A DNA stretch of 64,000 nt. Origin: Buddleja alternifolia. Lineage: Eukaryota > Streptophyta > Magnoliopsida > Lamiales > Scrophulariaceae. Below are positions 25,801 to 37,344 of the stretch, piece by piece. The notes under the pieces are model-generated. The model was not told the origin of the DNA and searched no databases. It saw only the letters and a list, made by a program, of their open reading frames with translations. Each line of letters begins with the position of its first letter. Position 1 is the first letter of the stretch. The position numbers and the translations under genes are program-made. Where the stretch lies: the NCBI GenBank assembly GCA_019426215.1, contig CM033403.1:36838754-36902753 (forward strand), read 5' to 3'.

Positions 25801-25879
25801 CAGTTTTAAATTTTTATGAACCGCAAAAACCTTGCCCAACAGCAATGATATATACTTATATATAGTGTTAATTTATTAA

Positions 25880-26755
25880 GGAAAAATTATTTTTTTAGTC
25901 CGTTAACTTGGTCTCCTTTATGTTTTAGTCCGTTAACTTGACACCTTAAAAAATTAGTCCGTTATCTTGCCATTTTTTTTAATTTTGGTCCTTTCCGCTG
26001 ATTTGGGGATCAATTGCATCTTAATTTGGGGATAAATTGCAAATGGAGGGAAAATTGGGGGGAAATTGCTGATTTGGGGGGAAATTCATTAAAAAATTGA
26101 AAAAAATATATTAAAAAATTGAAATCCGAAAAAAAAATTCAGATTTTTTTCGGATTTCAATTTTTTCAAAAAAAATCGAAAACATTTGAAGAAAAAATTC
26201 ATTAAATATTGTCGGGGAAAATTATTTTTCTTTAAATTTCATTTAAATAAAAAATTCATTAAAATAATTTTCCCAGACAATATTTAATAAATTTTTTCTT
26301 TAAAATTTTTCGAATTTTTAAAAAAAATTGAAATCTGAAAAAATTGAACAAATTGAAATCCGAGAAAAATCCGATTTTTTTTTTCCGGATTTCAATTTTT
26401 GAAATGTTTTAATGAATTTTTTCGGTTTTTCAAAATATTAATGATTTTTTTTAATTTTTTCAATTTTTTAATGATTTTTCATGAATATTTTTGGTTTTTT
26501 CAATTTTTTTTAATGTATTTTTTCAATTTTTTAATGAATTTCCCCCTCAATTTCCCCCAAATCAGCAATTTCCCCCCAATTTTTCCTCCATTTGCAATTT
26601 ATCCCCAAATTAAGATGCAATTTATCCCCAAATTAGTCGAAATGACAAAAATTAAAGAAAATGCCAAGATAATGGACTAATTTTGTAAGGTGTCAAGTTA
26701 ACAGGACGAAAACGCAAAGAGGGACAAGTTAACGGACTAAAAAAATAATTTTCCC
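25880..26755. mobile_element. fold-back Mutator-like element with long inverted repeats
   Basis: The left arm starts GGAAAAATTATTTTTTTAGT and the reverse complement of the right end starts GGGAAAATTATTTTTTTAGT. Pairing continues through CCGTTAACTTG, the GGGGATAAATTGCA region, AAATTGGGGGGAAATTGCTG and further inward, so almost the whole 876 bp folds on itself. Flanks ATTTATTAA (25871..25879) and ATTTCTTAA (26756..26764) match at 8 of 9 bases, as expected for a Mutator 9-bp duplication. It has no coding sequence; reading frames inside it are arm artefacts. Confidence 0.8.
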
Positions 26756-26764
26756 ATTTCTTAA

Positions 26765-28858
26765 TTACCACTATGCAATGCCCCGAAATTCAAAATGATT
26801 TATGATCTCTTATTTGCTCAAACCGCAATGATATTTCACATAATAATAAATTTTCTTGGTGGATAGAAACCAATAGCATGAAAAGTGATCTCTATACATA
26901 TGTTAAATCCCACTACGTAGTTTTTGTTATCCCATTAATTATTCAACGAAAGTTTTTATGAATATTGTATTTGTTATGAAATTAATAGTACTATTAATAA
27001 AAAAAATTCTTTTTTAGATAATTTCCTGTGAAGTTTTTGGATGAGCTTGACAAAAGGTGAAAAAAAAATTGAAAATTGACATTTCTTATTTCTTAGAAAA
27101 AGAATATGATATTGTTGTGGAAATGAAATAACTCAATATATAACTTTTAACATAAAGACATAAAATGTATGTAGTTGGATTATTTTTCTCAATGTCATAA
27201 GCTTTGTGTGATTTTGAAGAACAATAAACTTATGATACAAAATATTTTAAATCATGTCTTTTTATTAACAATGATTTAAACTTGTACACGTTGAAATTTT
27301 TATTTTATTTTTTGTAATAAATAATACTTTTTCAAATCATTTTTACATACTTCAATTATGTTTTACTAGGTAAAATCTACAATATATAATCATAGATGGA
27401 AGTATAATAAATATACTACAAAGCTTTATATAATATACATGAAATTTAGCACTTAATGAACAATTTAAGGGAAAAAAAAGAGTATGAAACCGCAAAAACA
27501 GCACCAACCCACCCCAACCCAATTAAAGGACGACATAGTGCAGTTTCAGTGATTGTCGGGTTGGGCTTGGGTTAGAGACTTAAGAACCTCAAAACATTGA
27601 GTCGAGTTAAAAAATAGAAAAGACAGTGCAACCCGCATCACGTAGACCCCTAGTTTGACAATTCTTAATATAACTACGACACATAATAGTTCAAAATAAT
27701 AATTTAAATAGGGATACAACAATTTTATTACCATAATATTGTCATATATAATAGTCGTTAGAAATTGATAATTGCTGCAAAAACTATATATCAACGGTCG
27801 ATCGTCGCTGACGATTAATAATTGGCGATTGATATTTCCTGTCCATGCATGCACGTAGGTTACGGGTATACACTTCTCACCGGCTTCATGGATCTTGAGG
27901 TTGTATTGAAGCCAAGATGATGAAGTGGAAACAATATAACCATAATGCATGAAAGACTTTTCCTAGTGCATACGAAATTTCTTAGATTAGTCTCATGATA
28001 GGTTATGTTGCAATTTTAGTCACAGTACTATTTACAAGCCCACAAAATCCTATAAGACTTCTTGTTTTTGCATTTTCAATTCCAGTCGTTAAAAAACGTA
28101 TGTGTTTGGTCGCGTTTCTAACATGTGATCATTACTTAATTTGCATAAATTTCACAAAACCCTTAACATCGCATCAAATTTCATCCCTTTTTTGACAAAA
28201 CCTTTAACATCGCGTTTAGTTTCATCCATTTTCAAGGGATGGGACAAGAATTACAAAAATAAGAATCTCATGACAATTTTCGCAACTTTGGGAAAAAAAA
28301 TATATTAGACTAAAACTGTAGCTTCACCGTATAGGACAAATATTACAATTTTCCAAAAGTGGTTGCATATCAAATTATCTATATATATGGAGCCAAACTC
28401 ATGTGTATTGTATAAAATAACTTACCAATTATATGGCAAGTGTAATACACTCTTTTTATGAAATACACTTGGAGTGAGGCCAAACCGGGTCTGGTCTAGA
28501 ATTTTTCTTTAATTATTTACATAAATTAATTAAAAGAGACAGCAATTGATGCAACTTAAAAGAGAGATGAATCATCATTTGACATTCTACAACTTTAACA
28601 TAAATTTCAAATGACTATAGTGAATACTATATAAAATGCTTGCTCAAACACTGTTAACTTTTACCATATGAGAAACTTGAATCGCGGTGGACGAAGAAAC
28701 AGCATTTATCAAGGAAGACTAAATCTGCATCACAAGCAAAAAAATCAACAATGCATATTACGACACGACGATGCTAAAATAAAATCAGGAAACAAATGAA
28801 GATGCCTTTCCATATGATGTTGAAAAGATTACCTGGCATTTACAATCACACACTTAAC
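26765..28858. other. AT-rich intergenic, no gene seen
   Basis: A spacer before the SFR2 3' end. A 134-codon minus-strand frame at 27546..27950 shows no recognisable domain and has ordinary AT-rich composition, so I do not treat it as a gene. Confidence 0.5.
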
Positions 28859-31800
28859 TTATACAAGTGGCTCAAGAACTAATTCTTCAGAATCTGTATG
28901 AGTTTTTGATTTCTTTATGAGGGAGAAAGGTCGGAGCATAAGTCGTGAGAAGCGGCTCAATGGGTCCTGCAAACCTTCCATTTCATAGTGTCCAAACCGC
29001 CAATCTCGTACAATATAAGGTCGAGATATCGGTTTGTCAAGGCCTCCTGTTGAAAAGAGAATTTAAAGATAAATGGATAATGTAGAGATTGCAAAATGAT
29101 GTGTATGGATATTGCATGGATACCCCTTGCGGTCACCAAAAACACCTCACCTCGATTTTTGAGAAATTACCATAACTTTTCTTGTCAATAAAGACAGATT
29201 ACTAGTTCACCGCCTGTTTTTCTAGTTGCATTATGTGATGGGGGTGTCTTGGTAATTTGCAAAACTTCAGGGGGCTCGTGGTGATTACCCAATAAGTGGG
29301 GGTGCATGTAACTATTCCATAATATAAATGAAACCTAAGAGGTAATGGAGAAAATTTTTTGCCAAAAAAAAAAAAGAGCAGACAGTATGAAACTGCAAAG
29401 AGCTGCGACCGAGTATTACCAGCGTACATGAAACCATGTTTGTTAACTGCCCGATAAAACGGCCTCGTCTTTTTTTCTTTAGCAGCAACTTGTAGTTCAT
29501 TCCAAGCACGCACTCTGTCCAAGCGTGTTATTTTACCTGACGTTACAACCTGTAAATAATTAGGATTTCAGTAACTTCATTATTCACAATAACGCAAGCA
29601 AGTATACATTATTCCTGTGAAAAGAAGAGATAAAAAATATCGTTACCTTTGAGAACAAATGATACGAAGGACGTGGAAGTCGTGCAAGATTATTTGAACG
29701 GTCAACTGCTACCAATCCAAACTTCGGGCCATATCCATCGGCCCATTCCCAGTTATCAGATATGGTCCAGAACAAGTAACCAAGAATTGGTACACCCTAA
29801 ATAAGTAGGCCTATGTTAACACTTCAGAGAAAATTTATGATCCATAATACGTACATATATAAGAAAATTTGAGCTAAAACCATGGTCATTGCTGCATAAG
29901 TTGCCAAAAGATGTTCCAACATGTATGGTCGCCTGATCAAATCTGTCTCATCGGATACACCATTTTCAGTAATAATGTATGGTACATTTAGATGTTTGTA
30001 TCTTTCGTGGAAATGTAGAAGTACACGATACAAGCCGTCCGGATAAACGCCACGTCCTGATTCGCTATATTCAGCAGTTTCTACCAACTTCAATCCAGCT
30101 CCACAAACAACTTCCTGTCCGAATAACAGAAACTTACTATTTAATCTGGAAAAAAAAGTTCAATATTCGGCTAAGAATATTAGACCTTTTAAGGGATAAT
30201 TACATGCACACCCCTCACTTATTAGGTGATTACCACGGGACCGCTAGGTTTTACAAATTACCAATATGTCCCAGTCAAATACTGACAGCGCAAGAAATAG
30301 GGGGTCAAACTGTAATATGATAGGACTAAAACTGTAATATGCTTCCACTGACAGGGGAGGTTATGGTAAATTCTCAAACCTTGGTGTGTTTTTTGTAATT
30401 AAGATCTCAAGAGGTGTTCATGTAATTTATCCTTTTTCAAATCAGAAAAGTACGGTACCTGTCCATAATAATTTATCCCAATGTAATCCATTTTGTCAGA
30501 AATAGTATCCATCAAAGGAAATAGTGTCAACGAATTAGCTACTGACACAGCAGCAATATCAAAGAGCCCGTATGGTCGCATAAAGGAGACGTGATGTGCT
30601 ACTCCAACAATTACATTTTGGGTCGAACTGAAGCAAATCAAAATATCAGACAAGCTAATAATTCCCTTGCACAAGAATAATGATTTTGACATAAGGTCAT
30701 CAAAATCACACAGTTCACCAAAAACTTCACATTATGATATGAAGATCTCAACCACCACGAAATGTAAGAACAAAGAAAAGGTTTAGACCAAAAAACCTAT
30801 TTTGATGGATATAATCATAGGCTTTTGAGTGTGCTATTGCTATCCATTGCATGGCCTGGTTGAAGACGCCGGTAGGTAGAGCAGAAGTGGCAGCTTCGAG
30901 CATGTCAGGATTACCACCCGGCCAAGCACCAGCACAGTAAGTTAGCATACAAAAAACATGAGGTTCATTAAAAGTTACCCAGTAGTCTACAAGATCTGAT
31001 ACACAATCTACAACAATTCTGCAAAATAAAAGAGAACTTCGATGAGTTTCTTGATTAGAATCACATACAACTAAGAAAAAATTACATGCACACTCCACTT
31101 ATTGTGTAATTACCACGAGCTCCCTAAGGTTTTGCAAATTACCAAGGTATCCTATAAGATGGACGCTCGAAAACAGGGGGTGATAGTCACATGCACACTT
31201 GCTCACTGATAGGCTGACAACTCGGAAAACAGGGGGTGAAGGTGAAGTTATGTTTTTATTGACAGGGAGGTCATGGTAATTTCTCAAACGTTGGGGTGTT
31301 TTTCATAATTATGGGTCTCAAGTGTATGTAATTTTCTCAATAATTAATGAAACTGGTACGCAACAGATTTAATATTTAAGTTTGGTTATTTTAATTCCGT
31401 AATTCAAGTCCTAGTTTAATTAAGTTTCTTTGTTTATTTAATTCCTTGTTGATTAAGTTTTCTAGTTGTTTAGGGTTCTTGTTATTTTATTTCTAGTAGG
31501 AGTCAGTAGCTTGCATAGCAAGTTACTTTATAATTATAAATAGGGGTCTTCAGTGTTTATTTTGGATTATTCAGTGGAATCAATAAAGAATCGGCTTTTA
31601 GCTGGGGGCAAGATTTATTCTTGTTGGGATTTCGATTTATCGAAATTATTTTGTTATCGTTATTTTGTTTCTAACAGAAACAGTCATAAAACCGACAACA
31701 AAAGTGACTTGATGAAACTTAACCTGGTAAATTCCATAAAATAGTCCACGGTTTTCTCAAGCTTCCACCCTCCGTACTCTGCTGCCCACGGTGGCAAAGA

Positions 31801-33703
31801 ATGATGGAACAATGTCAGCATTACTTTCATCCCATATGAACGAACTCTGTTGATAATCCATTTATACCGTTCCAATGCTGCAAAGTTGACCTAAAGAAGA
31901 TTTGATGGACAATTTGGTTTCATCAGAATATTAAGTAGTGAATAAGTTTATGCATCACATTGTAGCAACCAAATCCTGAGTTCCACTAATTAGCGATACT
32001 TACAGTTGCTCTAGTACTATTCACTGGTTCCTCGGGCATGATCCTTGTCCAATCTATTCCCATCCGAAAGACTTGTACGCCAGTATCTTTAGCCAATTTG
32101 ATCTCTGTATCAGGATCAGACCAAAATCTCAACCTCTCCTCCCTGAAAATATATTAAAACACATTTGTTCCTTGATTATATGCAATTTTACAAATGAAAT
32201 ATGCAGATTCAATGATTACAAGTTGAACCCATAAACCTTTCATACATAAAGAAGGCTTTTAGTGATTTAACGAAGCAAGAATTGTGAATATCAGTCTTAC
32301 GGGTGCGGAACATTATGCCAGGAGGCGACAGTATGATGACACTCTTCATCTGAGTTAGATTCTTCACTTTCTTCATATTTCACGAATCCTCTGATTTTTG
32401 CTTCCATAGCTATCCTCAGTTGCTTCTTTCTCTTCATGCTCTTATTGGCTTCTCTATCTGGCAATTTAGCTTGTTGAGCACCACCATCTGCTGCAGCTGA
32501 ACCAAGAATTGCATCAGCTGGTTCCTTGCCTTTCTGTGACTCGGGCTGGTCGCAGGGCATTTGTTCTGCAAACTGAAGCCAAGCATCATTCAGCCTGTCT
32601 TCAACATGTGCTGGCGCTGTTGCTAACCCAAAAAAGAATCCATTTTCCCCTTCTACAGAAAATCACATTACCTTTTGTCAATTTACATAAATTTCGATGA
32701 TATTTGTAATTCGCATGGACAAAAAGGCATACGTGTCCTAGCTCACTTTAGATCATCAATTGCAATTTATGTTTCATCTTGTGTTTCATTATACAGATGC
32801 ACGCCTAGTGCCATTAATAACGACCTATGTGTATATTTTAGGAAGTATTTCATACACATATCAATTCATGTAAAACGTGGAATGGAATAATAGATGAAAC
32901 ATCAATTGAAAAAGAAGATCTTATACCTGTTCTAGCTAAGCTAAGCTAAATGAAATTATTCTCATAAATGTGATTAAGCATTCCGAAATAAGTATTACAA
33001 TTATGTCGTCTGCCAGGATAAAAGCTCCAGCCTCCTATCTAGGGCTCTGAAAGAATCTAATTGAGTTGAACAAGTTATTTTCAAAACTTGTTTGAATTAT
33101 TATCAAGCTTCAGAAAGCTTAATTTGATTATTAATCGAGCCGAGCTCAAATGAGTTTTAATCGAGCCGAACAGGGTTGAGCTCGAGTACCTTGATTTTTT
33201 TCGCACATATTTTATCATTTTTTACTAACCGAGTCGAACTCAGGCCTAACTTCAAACTAGCACAAAAGGTTATTCAAACTTGGTTAGGCTATTTCAGTTA
33301 GGATACATTTCCTTCATGGATAACCTGAAAAGCTTGATTTCCCCCCTAATTATGGTAACAATTGAAGAAGTCCAACTTCATAAGTAATCACCATTAAAAT
33401 CCTAACATAATCTCACTTGTTTGCAGAAATTACTAATAGCAATTAACTATTCAATTATTAAAGATATAAACTTTCATGATATAAGGTACTATATATATAT
33501 ATATATATATGCAGAAACATACCGGAGGTGGGATTGATGTTGAATTCAGCAAGAACATCAGCAGACTCGTCGATGGGGGACTTAAACGGCGCTAAATTCT
33601 TCCGTTTGAAGCGCGAGAAGGAGAAGGCATTGGCGGCGACGGTGACGGAGACTAGAACTCCGGCGAGCTTCGTCGCCGTTACAAATAACGTCAACAGTGT
33701 CAT
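28859..33703 (-). CDS. SFR2: SENSITIVE TO FREEZING 2: galactolipid galactosyltransferase, GH1 family
   Basis: Ten exons join to 1932 nt (643 residues): 33703..33523, 32652..32301, 32142..32004, 31890..31724, 31018..30797, 30627..30459, 30114..29881, 29796..29647, 29549..29420, 29046..28859. An N-terminal hydrophobic segment (residues 2-22) would anchor the protein in the chloroplast outer envelope. The GH1 barrel follows: ENGFFFGLATAPAHVEDRLN, FRMGIDWTRIMPEEP, LTLFHHSLPPWAAEYGGW, TFNEPHVFC with acid/base Glu298, VGVAHHVSFMRPYGLFD, ITENGVSDETD with nucleophile Glu460, and LFWTISDNWEWADGYGPKFG. The HHVSFMRPYG and GYGPKFGLVAVDR blocks and the extended C-terminus are SFR2 features, unlike secreted beta-glucosidases. 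In Arabidopsis SFR2 moves galactose between monogalactosyl lipids, making oligogalactolipids and diacylglycerol that stabilise envelopes in freezing. Exon 2 carries a charged insert (residues about 90-160). The length is close to the Arabidopsis protein, and all exons join in frame. Confidence 0.95.
29105..29318. repeat. MITE copy in SFR2 intron 9
   Basis: The right end (CAATAAGTGGGGGTGCATGT) is the reverse of the left ends of the copies at 30.2 and 31.1 kb, with the same inner words GGTAATTTGCAAAAC and TTGAGAAATTACCATAAC. Confidence 0.6.
30193..30431. repeat. MITE copy in SFR2 intron 6
   Basis: It starts GGGATAATTACATGCACACC and ends in a near-reverse GTGTTCATGTAATTTATCC. Interior words are shared with the 31.1-kb copy (GGTTTTACAAATTACCA, GGAGGTTATGGTAAATTCTC). 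Confidence 0.65.
31075..31338. repeat. MITE copy in SFR2 intron 4
   Basis: It starts GAAAAAATTACATGCACACT and ends GTGTATGTAATTTTCTC, with GGTTTTGCAAATTACCAAGG and GGAGGTCATGGTAATTTCTC inside. It lies 10 bases from the solo LTR's target duplication. Confidence 0.7.
31354..31676. mobile_element. solo LTR with perfect 5-bp target duplication, in SFR2 intron 4
   Basis: The 323-bp block starts TGGTACGCAACAGATT and ends TTTGTTTCTAACA. GAAAC lies on both sides (31349..31353 and 31677..31681). It includes a TATA-like ATAAATAGGGG near 31538 and AATAAAGAATC near 31580, as in LTR promoter and poly(A) regions. No internal retrotransposon sequence is present, so it looks like the product of LTR-LTR recombination. 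Its right edge is 43 bp from the exon 4 donor. Confidence 0.8.
33040..33300. repeat. GAGCTCGAGCC-type repeat in SFR2 intron 1
   Basis: It opens TAGGGCTCTGAAAGAATC and contains CGAGCCGAGCTC, CGAGCCGAACAGG, TGAGCTCGAGTACC and CCGAGTCGAACTC words, and TTTTTTACTAA, in the same order as the 24.0-24.3 kb copy. Confidence 0.6.
33490..33511. repeat. (AT)n microsatellite at SFR2 exon 1 donor
   Basis: An AT run of about 22 bases begins roughly 12 bases inside the intron after exon 1 in the transcript sense. Confidence 0.85.
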
Positions 33704-34204
33704 TTTTGTGATATATATTCTTCTGTGTTGTGTTTAGGATAATGCAGGGGGTTAATTAATTAGTTATTATGGATATTTGAGGCGACGAGAGGCGGACACG
33801 TGTCCAACTAAAGACAAAATTACATCTGAGTTCTGCTTTTTATTTCTTAAAAATTTTCAGATTTTTTAAGTGATTTTGAGTGGAGGAAGAAACTAACAGA
33901 GGGCGATTGAGTGTGTGTATTTGTGTGTATGTGTGTGTGTGTGTGAGAGAGAGAGAGCGTGAGAGTAGAGGAAGGATCTAGAAAGAGAAGAATAGTTTAG
34001 CTAAATTATGAAATTTCTTATGTAAAAGTAATGGAAGATTGAGTTTCAAATTTCAATTGGTGTGATTTTAACTTATCATGTAGGAAATGCTTTAATAAAT
34101 ATAGAAAATAAGGATTTTTGTTATTATTTTTATATTTTATAATACTTAGCAATATATTTATTATCATTTATTGTATAATTATGACACCATCGATTCGATC
34201 GGAA

Positions 34205-34310
34205 TTGACCCGATGATCAAACTGGTGACCCTTGACTCGGTCAATTTTTTGGTTAGACCACTGTTGACCCGACGGTCGAACTGGTGACCCTTGACCCGAT
34301 CAATTTCGAT
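34205..34310. repeat. two-copy tandem repeat, 59-bp period
   Basis: TGACCCGATGATCAAACTGG with TGACCCTTGACTCGGTCAAT recurs 59 bases later as TGACCCGACGGTCGAACTGG with TGACCCTTGACCCGATCAAT. Confidence 0.7.
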
Positions 34311-34738
34311 TCGATGAATGGCTCAGATTTCAAAACATTGATAGAGACCATTGGTTTCTGTCCATGATAGAAGTAGTTGCTGAGGAGGCTAGGTGCAAAA
34401 GTTGGAACAAGAGGTACAACATATTTGAGGATTTTTTTTTTTTTTTGGAGTAACAACATAGCATGGGTGGTTCGAAGATTTTATCGGGTTCAAAGGAACC
34501 GGTACATCAATCATCATCGAATAACAAGAAAAAATGGTAAAAATACTTAATAATCTGTATCCAAAAATATTAAGTGAATCGGCTCAAACGGCTAGTCCAT
34601 CTTAGCATTTTCCACATAGAATAATACTAATTGATTGATTTCTTTTATTGGGCTTAATTCCAATAATTTGCGGAATTGTGGGCTCTTAGGGATGGACTTA
34701 AACTGGCCAATGAGCGTGGATTCACATCGCTATTATTT

Positions 34739-34912
34739 GGGCTCACAATGTTAGCACATTTTATGTGGACCAAATTGGGCTCACAATATTAGCACATTTC
34801 AAGTGCACCAATTGGCCTATAACACAGCCTAATTACCCACAGGGAGCCATATTAGGCCCAAATCGTAGCCCAATTATCCAAATTAGGCCCAAATCCTAGC
34901 CCAATTATCCAA
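34739..34912. repeat. tandem repeats rich in GGCCCA / GGGCTC motifs
   Basis: A GGGCTCACAATGTTAGCACA unit of about 38 bases occurs twice (34739 and 34777). An ATTAGGCCCAAATCSTAGCC unit of 31 bases occurs twice in perfect register (34851..34881 and 34882..34912), then decays. GGCCCA/TGGGCC words are TCP-type site II motifs in plant promoters, but no gene start is adjacent. Confidence 0.7.
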
Positions 34913-36289
34913 ATTCGGCCCACAATTAAAGTTACGAAAACCCATATGAATAACACATGCAAACTTATGAAAAAAATAAATTATTTTGTAATAATAAAAT
35001 AAAAAATAGAAAAAGGTGGTCCTGTTTGATTCAAGTGTCCAAAATCCCCTTTCAGAACAACAGAGTGTGTTATAATGATTACTTGTTCAGAAAAATTCTG
35101 GGGTTTGAAAATAACAGTTCATGGAGTGAGAGTCAATTGGCAGTGATACATCATTTTCAGAATAAATTCTTTCATCCAAATTTCATTTATTTGTTCTGAC
35201 TCGTTTTGGGCTGGGCCTTCTACAGTTGTCAGAATTTACATTTTCTGCTTAAATATATTCAATGAGCCATTTTTGGAAGCATTCAATTTCACAATTTTGG
35301 TATTTTCTCCTGCAATATTAATGGCCTCAAAGTTTTTCACCATTCAAGAAAAAAATAAATTAAACCCACCCTTTTGACCATCTCCTTAAAAGACTTTCAA
35401 GGTTACACTTAGTATTGCACGAATTTATATACGAATGATTGTAATTATATCAGGATTTAGAGTTTGAAAAGCTTCGAAAGAATCACTCATTTAATATGAA
35501 TTAGAAATTCCCCTTAAATAAAATTTAAAGAATGAAACTAGGGCTTCCAACTTTAATAGTTGTGCTAGACGTTAAAGATGATAGTAAACATCTCTGAAGT
35601 TAAGTTTCTATTGATGCGTGAGATCCATATAATATGATCTATGCATCATTTATAAGAAAATAATTAGGTTGGGACCGAATTCACAAAGCAAGTGAAATAT
35701 ATGTGACATTATATTTGAATTCGATCAGTTCAGGTTAGAATTTCACTATATGTGGGTATTGTTTGCAAGCAACAAATGTAAAGCTATGATCAAATTACTA
35801 ATTATCAGAATGAACATAAATTAGGTAATATTTTGATTGCTTCACACACACATATGTAGATGTACGTGATTATATATATTTTTTGAGAGACAACATTTAG
35901 GTATAGCATGAATTGGATGACATTGGGTTTCTCACTAGTTGTTGTTTGACACATGTCCACTTGTAAAATTTATTGGGAACTAAACTAATGACTATGAATT
36001 AGGTTATGGGAATTTGCATAAAGATGAGAAATTTACAATTTGACCACCTCGGTGTTACTTTTTTTTTTTTTAACCAGAAGTTACTTGTAGGAGGACCACC
36101 AAGCATTAATTTACTGTTGTACCCTTCATCTGCAACGATCTTGCATATTATGCTACCTTCTATATCTTAGTAATAATAATATCTTTCATCTTCCAAAGAG
36201 ACCTACACATTATATTTCTACCTCAAGTATTGCCTTAACTATTTCTCGTTAAGTTTATAGTAATACTAACATTTATTTTGAGCTAATTT

Positions 36290-36438
36290 CGTTAAAATAG
36301 AAAAGATATTATAGATATTTTGTATATCTTTTTCTTGTATGTTAAGTTAGGGTTAGGATTTATTATAACCTCTTGTAAACTATTTATACGTGAGTTGTGC
36401 AATACAGTTTTTCCTACGTGGTTTTATCTACTCTAATA
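36290..36438 (+). repeat. 5' LTR of the 36.3-kb copia derivative
   Basis: It begins GTTAAAATAGAAAAGATA at 36291 (the expected T of TGTTA is C at 36290) and ends CTACTCTAATA just before the primer-binding site. Confidence 0.8.
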
Positions 36439-36489
36439 TGGTATCAGAGCCACCCCTGTCGATACAAAATCGAAACTTCCCTCCTCTGG

Positions 36490-37198
36490 TTCTCCGATCC
36501 CATTCCTGATCTCACTATCTATCGTAGTCTTGCCGGTGCATTACAATATCTCACCATCACTAGACCCGATATTGCATATGCACTCCAACTAATATGCATA
36601 TACATGCATGATCCCCGTGAGCCCCACATGCATGCTATTAAATGTATTCTTCGTTATTTCCAAGGAACTCTCTCTCATGGTCTATGTCTTCATCCTTCCT
36701 CTGTCGACCTTCTTATCGCATACTCTGATGCCGATTGGGCCGGATGTCTGGAAACTCGTTGTTCCACCTCAGGTTATTGTGTCTTTTTAGGTGACAATCT
36801 CATCTCTTGGTCTCCTAAACGTCAGCCTATAGTTTCTCGTTCTAGTGTTGAGGCGGAATTGTGGTGTTGCTAATGCTGTCGATGAATCCTCTTGGCTTCG
36901 CAATCTCTTTCTTGAACTACATTGCCCGCTACCTAAAACCACTATTGTCTATTGCGATAACCTTAGCTCCATTTATCTTGCTTCTAATCCCATACAACAC
37001 CAATGTACTAAACATATAGAGATTGATATTCACTTTGGAAGAGAAAAAGTTGCTTTAGTTGAAGTTCATGTGATGCATGTTCCGTCTGCACATCAGTTTG
37101 CCAACATCTTCACCAAAGGTTTACCATCACCACTATTTTTGGACTTCAGATCTAGTCTGAGCATCCGAGAGTCTTCTGCTCCGACTGCGGGGGCGTGT
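36490..37198 (+). pseudogene. copia RNase H remnant
   Basis: The frame at 36397..36873 reads SDPIPDLTIYRSLAGALQYL, YSDADWAGCLETRCSTSGYC and SWSPKRQPIVSRSSVEAE. A frameshift near 36855 moves to the frame giving GVANAVDESSWLRNLFLELH, VYCDNLSSIYLASNP and FANIFTKGLPSPLFLDF, ending with the 3' LTR. It is related to, but clearly distinct from, the copia element at 13-17.6 kb. Confidence 0.85.
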
Positions 37199-37339
37199 TA
37201 AAATAGAAAAGATATAGATATTTTGTATATCTTTTTCGTATGTTAAGTTAGGGTTAGGATTTTAGTGTAACCTCTTGTAAACTATTTATACGTTAGTTGT
37301 GCAATACAGTTTTTCCTACGGGTTTTATCTACTCTAACA
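37196..37339 (+). repeat. 3' LTR of the 36.3-kb copia derivative
   Basis: It begins TGTTAAAATAGAAAAGATA after a GCGGGGGCG purine tract and ends CTACTCTAACA. It is nearly the same as the 5' LTR. Confidence 0.85.
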
Positions 37340-37344
37340 AAGTT

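Larger units (their letters stand above)
33704..36284. other. SFR2 upstream region and spacer, no gene seen
   Basis: The SFR2 promoter should lie in the first part, where a (GT)n(GA)n tract occurs at about 33913-33956. The rest is AT-rich with small tandem repeats (entered separately) and no convincing gene. Confidence 0.5.
36290..37339 (+). mobile_element. copia deletion derivative with two LTRs
   Basis: LTRs at 36290..36438 and 37196..37339 flank a primer-binding site (TGGTATCAGAGC, 36439..36450) and a remnant of RNase H. Gag, protease, integrase and most of RT are gone; the deletion joint lies at about 36480-36500. Flanks AATTT and AAGTT agree at four of five bases. The two LTRs differ by a few substitutions and small indels, so the insertion is not very recent. 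Confidence 0.85.

Noticed and set aside
26399..26680. 93-codon frame rich in Phe, Leu and Ile
   Set aside because: It falls inside the fold-back element's right arm and reflects T-rich repeat sequence.
27546..27950. 134-codon minus-strand frame
   Set aside because: No domain, splice partner or promoter-like context; composition matches the AT-rich spacer.
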